Of a stretch of DNA of 64,000 nt, positions 38,401-49,129 are shown one piece after another. The stretch is taken from positions 17,705,001 to 17,769,000 of the forward strand of contig NC_134013.1 in assembly GCF_040712315.1 (NCBI RefSeq). Reading direction: 5' to 3'. How positions within the stretch are numbered: position 1 is the first letter of the stretch; each line of letters starts with the position of its first letter. The notes under the pieces were generated by a model. It was not told the origin of the DNA, ran no database searches, and was given only the letters and a program-made list of their open reading frames with translations. The DNA is from Castanea sativa. Taxonomy: Eukaryota > Streptophyta > Magnoliopsida > Fagales > Fagaceae. The translations under genes were made by a program, and so were the position numbers.

Positions 38401-39122
38401 TGGTGGATATATTTCAACAATTTACTTTTGTGATAAAGCAAACGGAACAACATACAAATCTAAATATAAGCAATAACACAAATAGATGTGATAGGTAAAA
38501 ACAATAAATAGATACTGTATATATAAGAAGAAATCTGCAAATAATTAAAAACTCATAGACCAAATGCGTGAAGGATGAATGATTCAGATCAAGTCTTGTG
38601 TTTAACACAATCTTCTTAAAATAGATTTCGCCTCTCACACAATCTGTGGTGCTTTGAGACTTATGGACGTCTGCCTCCCAAGATAAAATGATCTACAGCA
38701 CGAAGACGAAGCACACTAGGTTCGTGCTCTGCGAACTACTCTGTCTCTTTCTCTCTCTTTGACTCAAATGAATGCAGAAAATTATTTTCTCTTTGAGAGA
38801 GTTTTTTTTTTTTTTTTCAAAAAGTCCGTTTTCATGAATGAGGGACTATGAATTTATATACGTTAGTAAACAGACATACTGTTTAAAGAAAAGTTGTTGT
38901 GCACAGACTGACTGACTCAAAAAAAATTATTATTTGGACAAGAGGGCCCAGTCCACATATGCCAAAGCCCAACCCAATGTCCGGCCCATGAGCATATAAA
39001 TTCATATATTATCTCTTTCCTTTTCTATGTGGGACTCAGGATTTTCGTCACTTTCAATAACATCTTCAAGTGAACAAATTAAACGTCAATTTCTTATTCA
39101 CTCAATTACTATTTTTCCAACA
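38401..39122 (-). repeat. 3' LTR of copia element 2
   Basis: Plus-strand start TGGTGGATATATTTC (the partner has TGTTGAATATATTTC), end TTTTTCCAACA. Confidence 0.87.
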
Positions 39123-39294
39123 ATCCCCCACATGAATGAAAATTGATAAAACACAATGCAAATGATGATGCAAACACAGAGAGAGTAGAAGAAAAGTCAT
39201 TGTATCGGGAGAGGTGGCTTGTGGCTTTGAACCTGCCTTTGTGAAAGATTATCGGATATACTAGCTAATCAGTGAACATGATGTTTTTGGACTA

Positions 39295-39555
39295 TTAGCC
39301 GTTTGTGTATACCAAGACAATAAAATTCACATAACTTCTTTTCGAACATATTTCGTTCTTATAGTTCTGTTCATTTCGGCCATGAATATATCCTGGTAAA
39401 TTCATGAAGTGTTTTAGAGAATTCATCCTTAAAATTTTCATGGAAGCGGCCCACTTCACACTCATATAGGTGACTCTTATTAAGAATATTCTGCTATACT
39501 CCACTTGGAATTCCAAGATATAAGAATCATTAAAAGCAAAGCTTACCCTGAACAT
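39295..39555 (-). CDS. 86-residue open frame in the 3' region of copia element 2
   Basis: Counterpart of 17621-17881: same length and position, starting MFRVSFAFNDSYILEFQV and ending NFIVLVYTNG. No recognised domain. Whether it was ever translated is unknown. Confidence 0.3.
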   Translation of the reverse strand: MFRVSFAFNDSYILEFQVEYSRIFLIRVTYMSVKWAASMKILRMNSLKHFMNLPGYIHGRNEQNYKNEICSKRSYVNFIVLVYTNG

Positions 39556-40299
39556 CGCTTACAGGCATCACTATTTCATCATAAGAATGGGTGGGAGATA
39601 TTATCTCCATAATGATAAAAACTAGTCTCCACAATTTGGTTGTTCCTTTGAACCTAGATCTTAGGATCTCTAGTCAGCTAGGTTGGGTTGCCATCCTGGA
39701 GACTTTTATGTCATAGGCTTTAACCTCATTCCCCTTGATGAGCAGTTTACTTACTCTCCACTAAAACAACTGATTACAGATCCGTTTTATAATTTGGAAC
39801 TACTTCCATTTGAGAGCAACTGCCTCATAGTAATATGTCTCTGACGAATATGTCAAGACCTACCATAACTCTGTGTACTATCAAAACACTTAATTGATAA
39901 TTATACATTTAGAAATAGGTAGCATATTTCTCAAGTCATTGTTTTGTATCTCAATCAAAACATCTTCAAATAAGCCTTCGCATGAGTTTTGGTCCTACTG
40001 CCTTCTTTTTAAGAAGACACCTCCACATTAAAGAATTATAAAAAAGTTATTTGATCTTTCCATAATTTATAGTGCCTTACATATTTTCTTTAAGGCAACT
40101 AATTAGAAAATATAATTTTAACAAAAGGAACTCTTCATTTCACAGTGGGAATGTCTTCCCCCACATCTTAAATCTTTTTTCAAATTATATTCAACTTCAT
40201 TTTGTGTTAAAAGAACACTTCTAATGCCTCACTTTGGACAATTACACAGGGCTTACTTAGGCATATTAAATGATCTGACAAGTCTAGCATGTCAACTTA

Positions 40300-40631
40300 C
40301 GCTCCGTTTGTTTCGATGGAAAACTTTGTGTAAAGATAGTTTTCTATGTTTTCTAGTGTTTGGTAGCAAAAAAAAAAAAAAGATTAGTCAAAGGAAAACT
40401 ATATTTGGTCAACATAAAAATCATGGCTTATTTTTAGAGATTGTTTTCCATTAAATTTTTTTGGAAAACAATTATATCTTACAGGAAGCTAAATAAGGGA
40501 AGTTAGGAGGTTGTTTTTCAACTCATTTAAAGTTGCTACCAAACATTAGAAAATGAGATAGTTTTATAGAAAATATTTTTTGAAAAATGACTCATTTTCT
40601 AGAAAACGTCATTACTGAAACAAATAGAGCG
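40300..40631. mobile_element. Harbinger/Tourist-like MITE, 332 bp, nested in copia element 2
   Basis: Inverted ends CGCTCCGTTTGTTTC and CGCTCTATTTGTTTC, flanked by TTA on both sides (40297-40299 and 40632-40634). No coding sequence. Confidence 0.68.
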
Positions 40632-40810
40632 TTAGACATCTAGGCCAATTAAATAATTTTTCTTCCATCGGTAATATGCCAACACAACTCTTCCAAAAAG
40701 CAGTAAAAAAGAAAGGTGCAAAGAATCATATGCACAGATAAAGAGAAGCCGAAAATAGTAATAAGCTAATTCTATATATATAAAATCAAATACATATAAG
40801 CCTCCTAAAG

Positions 40811-40814
<4 letters not shown>

Positions 40815-40881
<67 letters not shown>
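40815..40881. repeat. (TA)n microsatellite
   Basis: About 33 TA units inside copia element 2. Confidence 0.9.
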
Positions 40882-40887
<6 letters not shown>

Positions 40888-40969
40888 TCATCTCTATATC
40901 ACAAAACTACAGTATCACACCACTACAACATCACACTTAAATTATTACAAACCAAATCCACACTTGCAA

Positions 40970-42257
40970 TAATCCAGATTCACTCTATATTAATTTTGAA
41001 TAGCCCATTACTCATATAACCCTTTCCCACGTACATGCTATTCTTTGTGAGTACAAACTTGTCAGAGTCAATGACCAATTTGAAACCATTCTTACTCAAC
41101 AGTGAGCAAGAAATAAGGTTCTTACGAATATCTGGCACAGGCAGCACATCATTCAAAGTAAGTTTCTTGCCTGAAGTTATCTTCGATATTACCTTTCCTT
41201 TTCCTACAACCTTAGAGGAATTACCCATGAATATTTCTTTTCCATTGTCCACAAGATGGTATGAAGAAAACAAATTCTAATCTAAATATACATGGTGAGT
41301 AGACCTAGTGTCCATCCACCATTCTTTGGTATCTCCTCCTACCAAGTTCACTTCAGAAAGGTCTATATCATTAACATCTTTAGAAATGTTTTCCACTTCA
41401 GTAATGTTGGCTTGAAAGCCTTTCTTGATCCCTTAATCTTTACGCTTATGGCAATCCTTAGCACAATGCCCCATCTTGCCATACACATAGCATTTTTCGT
41501 TGAACTTTGTAAAGTTACTTCCACTGGTTCCTTAATTCGAGCTTTCATCGGAGTGCTTCCTCTTATGCTTATTATGCTCCACAATGTTTGCTTTAGATTC
41601 CATATAGTGATTCCTTACACCATTTTCTGAAGACCGATTGTCCTTCTCAATTCTCAATCTTACGATCAAGTCTTCTAGCCACATCTCATTACGCTTATGC
41701 TTCAAGTAATTTTTGAAATCTTTCCAAGACGAAGGCAGTTTCTCAATGATAGTAACCACTTGAAAAGATTCATTTACAGACATACCTTCAACATGAATTT
41801 CATGTAAGATTACTTGTAGCTCTTGCACTTGACTAAGCACAGTTTTGGAATTCACCATTTTGTAATCTAGAAGTTTGCCCATAATGAACTTTTTTAGTTC
41901 CAACATCTTCTATCTTGTACTTCTTATCCAAAGAATCCCACAATTCTTTTGCTGTCATGGTCGAACTATACACATTATATAATGTGTTGTCCAATCCATT
42001 CTAAATATAGTTTTGCATAGGAAGTCAGCATGTTTCCATGCTTCCATAGCAACAACCACTTGCCTATCTGTCTCATTTTCCTTGAGATTTGAAGCATTCT
42101 CATACAAATTTTTTTTCAAATTTAGTGTTGTGAGATAGAACAACATTTTTTGTTACTATCTCTTAAACTCAATACCATTGAATTTTTCTAGCTTTTCTCC
42201 ATGATTAATAGGAAATGTAATATGGGTAACAGTAGGCATAGTTTCATTCGACATTTC
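40970..42257 (-). pseudogene. Copia gag and protease start of element 2, broken
   Basis: Gag begins at 42257 with MSNETMPTVTHITFPI. After stops and frame breaks, Gag sequence resumes in 42146-41955 and 41906-41532 (LPSSWKDFKNYLKHK). The zinc knuckle near 41480 reads CYVYGKMGHCAKDC, with the second Cys replaced by Tyr. The protease site near 41320 reads WWMDTRSTHHV, Arg replacing the Gly of Asp-Thr-Gly. Pre-integrase sequence continues at 41273-40980 and then stops. The missing metal ligand and altered active site add to the nonsense changes. Confidence 0.84.
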
Positions 42258-43090
42258 TGTCGAAACAAGACTCCATCAGATTGAATTCTTAAAATCCAAC
42301 CGAAGTATTTTTTTTTTATTACGCAACAATCTAGAAAAAATTAACGCGGCACTGTAATTCAAGTACAACTTTAAGGCAAAAAAACATATATTATATAAGA
42401 AACCAACTAAACAAAACTTTTAAACATGTCTGTGTAAACTTTAGAAGACACGCAATTGATAATATATAATATATATACCACATAGAAACAACAAACCATC
42501 ATCAATTGTCAACATCAAATACAATAACCAAGCCAAAGTCTGCTATTGCTTTTATAGAATACACTGGAACTTGCATCAAACAAATGCTAACATGAAAAAA
42601 GAGATAAGAGATTGTAGATACACGTGAAAGGCCAGAAACAAAGCAAGCATCAATCATATAGCCTACACATATGACTCTACACTATGCCCAGTCAAATAAA
42701 AATCCAAAGAGACAAATATCCTTATATTATATAATATAATTAAAGAAGATGGTAGACATTGAATAGTCAAAACCACCAACTGTCAGACACAAATCAATTT
42801 TATCAAAAATCAAAGCTCACCTTAATTTTATAATATTAAAAGAAGATGGATAGCTTTAAAAAATCAATATCACCAACACAGTCAAACACGTAATCAACTT
42901 TTGAAGATCATAAATTAATTTATAATATAAACAAGTAGATATTCGTGCTAAACGATAAACATAACCCCAATTTTTCTAAGTTTTGTGCAGAGTATATACC
43001 ACTGCTGATTTAGTGTTTTTCAACAAACATAAAATTCCTTTCACCCTAAATCACAAAAATAATTTAAATATATAAAATATTTTTTAAGAT

Positions 43091-43826
43091 TGTTGAATAT
43101 ATTTCAACAATTTACTTATGTGATAAAGCAAACGAAACAACATACAAATCTAAATATAAGCAATAATACAAATAGATGTGATAAGCAAAAACAATAAATA
43201 GATACTATATATATAAGAAGAAATCTGCAAATAATTAAAAACTCACAGACCAAATGCGTGAAGGATGAATGATTCAGGTCAAGTCTTGTGTTTGACACAA
43301 TCTCCTTAAAATAGATTTCGCCCCTCACATAATCTGTGGTGCTTTGAGACTCACGGATGTCTGCCTCCCAAGATAAAATGATCTACAGCATGAAGAAGAA
43401 GCACACTAGGTTTGTACTTTGCGAACTACTCTATGTCTTTTTCTCTCTCTTTGACTTAAATGAATGCAAAAAATTATTTTCTCTTTGAGAGAGTTTTTTT
43501 TTTTTTTTTTCAAAAAGTCCATTTTCATGAATGAGGGACAATGAATTTATATATGTTAGTGAACAGACACACTGTTCAAAGAAAAATGGTTGTGCACAGA
43601 CTAACTAACTCAAAAAATAAAATAAAATAAATTATTATTTGGACAAGAGGGCCCAGTTCACATATGGCAAAGCCCAACCCAATGTTTGGCCCCTGAGCAT
43701 ATAAACTCATATATTATCTCTTTCCTTTTCTATGTGGGATTTAGGATTTTCATCACTTTAAATAACATCTTCAAGTGAATAAATTTAACGTCAATTTCTT
43801 ACTCACTCAATACTATTTTTCCAACA
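43091..43826 (-). repeat. 5' LTR of copia element 2
   Basis: TGTTGAATATATTTC to TTTTTCCAACA. The first internal bases on the minus strand read ATCTTAAAAAATATTT, corresponding to the unusual primer region of element 1. Confidence 0.87.
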
Positions 43827-43888
43827 CAAATTGTGTCAAAGTGTGTAGACAAGTGTGTGGTCTTAAACTTTTGAGTAAACCACTCTCT

Positions 43889-44559
43889 CAGGAACGGAAT
43901 CAAGATTCAAACTTAGGGAGGGTTGAAGTTCTTTGTTCAAAGATTTAAAAAAAATGGAATATTAATACTAGAGGTTGACAAAGTTGCTTTATTAGCATTA
44001 ATTTATTAATTATTATTTGTATTTTTTCTTTTGAAAAAAATTTAATAATAGGATTTTGTAATCAAGAATTTTGTAAGTCAATTGACAAGTTTTAATATTT
44101 TCAAGGTCTAACTCATGTGTGGATGGAGCAATCAATATGTGGCATAGGAGTTGTCTCTATGGCTATGAGGGTGGAGTCATTTGAGAGGAGCATAGAGTTC
44201 TCAAGTGAGAGGGAGAAATTGGGTAAAAGTTATTGGCTTTTTGTTTTATTTTTTTATTGCTAGGATTTGTAATTGATTTGTTGTTATTGTTTTTGCTTAG
44301 ACCGAATTTATGATTTGTCCAAAGATTTTTCTTATTATCTAGATATGTGCATTCATTTATAGATTTTTCTTGTTATCTATTTGTTGGATTTCTTGGGTCA
44401 ATTTGTAAATTTTTTGGGGAAGGGGGGCCAAGTATATAAATTTAAGAGCCAGAATTAAAATTCTTTTTGTTAATATACATGCTAGTATTTTTTTTTTCAA
44501 AGGTTGGGGGGGGGGGGGGGGGCATGGCCCCCCTCAACCCTTGAGTGGTTCCGTCTTTG
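43889..44559. mobile_element. hAT-type element, 671 bp
   Basis: Inverted ends CAGGAACGGAATC and CAAAGACGGAACC, with an exact 8-bp duplication CACTCTCT (43881-43888 and 44560-44567). Contains a 17-19 base G run (about 44505-44522) followed by a CCCCCC stretch. No transposase recognised. Confidence 0.8.
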
Positions 44560-44684
44560 CACTCTCTCACATTATCCACCCCTGAAAAGAATAATTACAT
44601 ATACCAAATACACAATAAATTTTTTAAAAAAAGGAACACAAAAAAAAAAATTATATGTAATATCATTTTCCTATAAAATTCACC

Positions 44685-44905
44685 ACTCGTATTTTTTTGT
44701 CCTATGTTTGTAAGATCCAAGCTCTATAATTGCAAAAATTATCTCTTATACCGGCTCTATGCAACAAGGCTCTTACTAACATGTGGGTTGTACAAGTGTG
44801 GGACTCATATTCTTGTGAAATGTCTGCTTTATATGGTGTAATGGGCATACATAACTCCCTCTCACATGAGGTGGGTTTCACTCTTGTGAAAAGCCAATTC
44901 ACAAT
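44685..44905. repeat. Detached fragment of a tandem segment
   Basis: Aligns with 13800-14020 of segment 1 (shared ATTGCAAAAATTATCTCTT and the CTCTCA region that follows). It is cut at 44905 by the next LTR. Confidence 0.65.
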
Positions 44906-45720
44906 TGTAGGGGTATTAGGCCTAGCAATATATATATATCCATGTATATATTGGGCCGGGGGCCCAATTCGAGGGGATGAAGTAGTCCGAGGAGAGGTAC
45001 ACATTATCAGGGGAGTCCATGTTAGTAAGAGAAGAGGCTAGTTTTGATCATAAGGATCCCTAAGGGTGGTTCGAGGATGAATGTCCCCTCAGCTGAGCAA
45101 AGCAGAGGTCCAAAAGGGTGGTCTGCCATCCAGGGCAACGTCCTAGGAGATTTTATTAATACGGATAAACATCACAGAAACACAGGAGAGTGAGAAATCC
45201 TAAAATATCTAAAGAGAAAGTTGTTACTACCGCATTGAATGCTCTGCAACTAACTCTCTAGCTACATTAGTGAGGAAGTGATACCTGAGTAGTAGTGTTC
45301 AGCCTTACAGCTACTTCCAAAGGTTTCAGGAAGGTGCTGATGAGACAAGTATCCAAACCAACAATCTGATCCATACGTGGAGGGTAGAAAGAGGAGAAAG
45401 GATAGTATAAAAGGGAGAAAAGACCCTCAGGATATGGGATCGGGGAAAAATGAGAGAAAAACACTGTAGACTGAATAACAATATTTGTAATCTATCTCTT
45501 AGTGAGATATATAGAAGAATCAACCTCCTATGATTGAGTCCGATGACGATTTTCCTTATATAAAATTGCTTCATCTTTATTCAATTGTCATCTTGGCTCA
45601 CTACTATTGTTGTACAAACTCATTGGAACCTAGATTTCTAACCCACTCTCTACAAATTCATTGTATTAGGTCTTTAGGTCTATTCCCTTCCCTCTTTTAG
45701 GTACAAATTGTGTCCCTACA
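44906..45720 (+). mobile_element. Solo LTR, 815 bp
   Basis: Ends TGTAGGGGTATTAGG and TGTCCCTACA, flanked by ACAAT (44901-44905) and ACAAC (45721-45725), 4 of 5 matching. TATA box GTATAAAAGG near 45398 in the plus direction. GC-richer than its surroundings. No internal retrotransposon sequence adjoins. Confidence 0.7.
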
Positions 45721-46060
45721 ACAACAATCCCATAGATGCCTATGCCAATCCTCTATTAACATCCTAAGGTATCACATGACACAACGATTCCTTAGATGCT
45801 TGTGTTTTTGTTTAATAATCTCAACTCAAATCAAAACAAGTGTAACGACAATGACCATTTTGACATAAACTTAAAAATATAAGGACTAACATGGTACATC
45901 CCACATGATCATCATTCATTAGGGTTTTTGAGCTCAAATCTCTCACAAGTCATGTTCCTGATCTTGAACCTTAGTACATACCATATGGCAGATGCCAAAC
46001 ATAAAGCAGTGAAATTTATTTTCTTGGCTTATACTTAATTAATGTTTTAGGATGCAAAAA
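45721..46060. other. Spacer
   Basis: No feature recognised. Homology to segment 3 begins near 46060. Confidence 0.4.
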
Positions 46061-46358
46061 TATCAATTCATTTAGAAGCGAGTTTGCTTGAATTACAAAA
46101 AGTTTTTTTGTGTGACCAACATACTAAGCGACTAGAAAAAAATTTACTTTCAAACTAGTTTAGATCTATTTTCTTCTATTTCATTATGTAGTTATTGAAG
46201 AGATCATTTATGTATAATTTTAGTCACATGACTCTTTTAATAAGTCATGTGACTTGTTTAGATAATACAAATAGATAGTCTTATACATAACCGCATAGTG
46301 GATGGGAGAAGATACCTCCTCCCAATCACATATGGGTCTCATAGGGAACTCATCAATT

Positions 46359-46733
46359 AGGGATGAACTCAAGATTTCAAATTAGGGGAGCTAGACATCC
46401 ATATAGTATTAACAAACTATAAATATACAAAATCACTATTATTTAATACATTAAGATGCAATCATCTACCAATAAAGACAAAAAAAAATATACAATAATA
46501 TTGTTTTTTAATACTAGGTTGGCTAGGATTTTTTTTTTGTTTTGAAGTTATTGTTTTTGTCTAGTTTTTGGGTTAGATATAAAATTACTAGTTGGCTAGG
46601 CTGGCTAGGCTAATTGGAGAGGAAGGGAACTCAAGGTTTTGGAAGAGAGGGGTCCAACTACAAAAATGATAAATATAACCAATAAAAAAATTTCTTTGGG
46701 CCAAGGGGCTGAGGCCCTTGGGTCCATCCCTAC
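46359..46733. mobile_element. hAT-like MITE, about 375 bp
   Basis: Inverted ends AGGGATGAACTCAAG and AGGGATGGACCCAAG. The flanks CATCAATT and CATTAAGT match imperfectly. The paralogous stretch near 27865 reads CATCAAATG without an insert, supporting the boundaries. Confidence 0.55.
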
Positions 46734-46830
46734 CATTAAGTGCAAGAAGGTGCTATATATAACCGTCACACTAGATATTTTCTCCTATACCACACAAATG
46801 CAGAAGCATTTACAATTGAAACCCACGTGA

Positions 46831-47264
46831 TTGTGGGCCTTACGCGAAGGACTTTGAATGGCAAAACATCTGAGCATACAAAGTCTTATTGTGAATGTTG
46901 ATTCCTCTGATGTAGTTAATCTAATTTCTTCCCCTGCTTCCACTAATAGACTAACCCAGCCTTTGGTGGCTGAATGCAGGGACACTCTCCAAGCTTTCCA
47001 TCAAGTCCGGCTCAGCCACTGCTTCAGGGAAGCCAACCAAGTAGTTGATTCTGTAGCTAGGATGGGTTGCTCTCAACAAGAGGCTTTTGTGTATTATGTT
47101 ACACCTTTGTTTATGTTGGACATTTTATCTTTTGGCAGTGCTAATAGCAGGACTTCTAATGTTTCTATTGCGCCTGAAACTTTTGTAATGTCTGAAACCC
47201 GCTCCTTGGCGAGTTAGTTTTAATAGACTCTCTGTTTACCCCCCCCCCCCCCCCCAAAAAAAAA
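46831..47264 (+). mobile_element. 5'-truncated LINE, RNase H domain and poly(A) tail
   Basis: A 12-bp target duplication flanks it (AAACCCACGTGA at 46819-46830 and AAACCCACATGA at 47265-47276), and the sister site near 27945 is empty. The plus strand encodes the C-terminal RNase H-like part of a plant L1-type reverse transcriptase (SLIVNVDSSDVVNLI, then HCFREANQVVDSVARMG) ending at 47217. A TGA lies just before the 46858 ATG, so it is dead. The 3' end is a long C run and then poly(A). Confidence 0.84.
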
Positions 47265-47871
47265 AAACCCACATGAAGGAATGGCACACTATGTTGTTAA
47301 GTTGCATTCGGATGAGAGCCACACTCTCTATGATATAGCTAGGATCTATTCATTAAGCTAATGTGAAATCATCCTAAGAATTTTGAGTACAAGTGAAAAC
47401 ACAATAATTGAATTAACAAGTTTTTACTGGTTCTAATATGAACTCCTCATTGATATCACATTAATTTTTATGTACCAATAACAACTCACTGCTTTGGCTG
47501 TTGTAAATTTTTTTGTGAAATATTTTATGACTCTAGACTTGTTTTTCTTTTCTTGGGATAGGTACATAGTGGGAAAAAGGAGGTGGAATTTGAACCACAA
47601 ACATAAAGTACCATAAAAGATATCATTACTACTAAACTATCACTTAATACCTTCAGAGAATAAATCAACTATCAAATATAGAACTTTAGTTACAAGACCA
47701 TCTAGGACAAGATACATTACAAGCAAAGTTTGTTGAACAGTTGAAGCTAACACAGATTTAAAAAAATCTCAACCATTTTAAATTCAAACCTGCTGTATCA
47801 AAGCATTGCCCTTTGGACGTGTAGGGTTTATGAACAAGAAGATTATCTGCAAGTACTTAACACTCATTTAG

Positions 47872-49010
47872 TGTTGGAGTATTTTTTATAAAAAAAATTA
47901 TTGTACACCATATCATGAGTTGGCAAAGTCAATATTTTGATTAGTAAACTTTTTCAAACGTTGATGGCACTCTTAAAACTATCATTTTTAATATGAGAAA
48001 TGCTAACGAATATCCTTAGTGTATTGATTGATAATCTATTTAAAGAAAGTTTTTATGGAAAAAGAAAAAAAAATTAATGTTTTAACAGCTTTTTTCATTT
48101 CCTATAAAAGTGGCGTCAAAACTTTCCTAAAATAAATTGTTAACCAATACCCTAATGACACTCATTAGCATGACCCTTTTAATATTTCCTTATTAAAGTT
48201 TTCTTGCCAAAACATTTTTGAAGCCTTAACCTTAGTAAGGTTACTAATCTATTACTATTAGGCTACTTACTATGGATATTTGAAATATATAATTTCATTA
48301 AACATGACTTTAAAGTGGCATGATTTCTTAGGCTGTATTCAGCCAAATTTGTCCCATCATTAAAAAGGGAAAGATAAAGTTTTCCCATACACCTTTGTCA
48401 TGGAAAACCAAAAAAAAAAAAAAATTTGGGTTCAAGAAAGTACGGTTCGAGAGCTTGAGAACTTCTTATTCTACAAGTGGTGTAAACTTGTTAGGATATA
48501 TAGCTTGGTGGCTAGGCTTGTTATATCCTAGGAGTGGCATGCAAAATTGTTTAGTCTACTAGACTGGAAAACTCTGTAAACAATGTGTATCATCTCAAGA
48601 GAGCAACTTAGTCCGCACCTCAACTCCTTCACCTCAAACTCATAGAATTGATGGTAACTTGTTTATTATGTTATGTAATGATTTGAAGCATCAGCAAGGT
48701 AATGTTTTTTAATTTATTCCGTAAATTTGTGGTGAAATACAATTTAGTAAAATATCATTATCTAAATTATTATTCTGTAAATAATGAATTACAATTTATT
48801 TATGAGTTATGTTAACGGATACCCTTAAAACAATTATTAATAAACTATTATAGAAAAACTTTGACAACACTTCCATGGAAAATATAAAAAACTGGTAACA
48901 CTATTTATTGTTTTATCATTCTCTCAAGAAAAAGTTTATAAAAATAGTTCCTAAATTATTGGTTAACATTTTCCTTTATTTATTAAATACTTATGTTCTT
49001 AGGAACAACA
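47872..49010 (+). mobile_element. Solo LTR, 1139 bp
   Basis: Ends TGTTGGAGTATTTTT and AGGAACAACA, flanked by TTTAG and TTTAT (4 of 5). The paralogous sequence at 28305-28325 is uninterrupted, so it inserted after the duplication. The internal motif ATATCCTAGGAGTGGCATGC suggests relation to the LTR at 25673-26754. Confidence 0.7.
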
Positions 49011-49129
49011 TTTATACTATTAAATACTCTTGCCAAATCAAGTCATATAATCGAACAGTTGAAGCTAATACATATTAGAAACCTCAAGGTCCTCAACCAT
49101 CAAATATATCTTTCATTGTACAAGGAATA

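Larger units (their letters stand above)
38401..43826 (-). mobile_element. Ty1/copia retrotransposon 2, internally deleted, 5426 bp
   Basis: Same family as element 1 by LTR sequence. LTRs at 38401-39122 and 43091-43826, flanked by CAAAT on both sides (38396-38400 and 43827-43831). On the minus strand it keeps a broken gag and the protease start; integrase, RT and most of RNase H are deleted or unrecognisable. It carries a MITE (40300-40631) and a long (TA)n. A minus-strand polypurine tract (CATGTGGGGGAT) abuts the 3' LTR. Confidence 0.9.

Noticed and set aside
44501..44530. Long G run as a G-quadruplex
   Set aside because: A single homopolymer inside a hAT element; more likely slippage or sequencing uncertainty than a functional fold.
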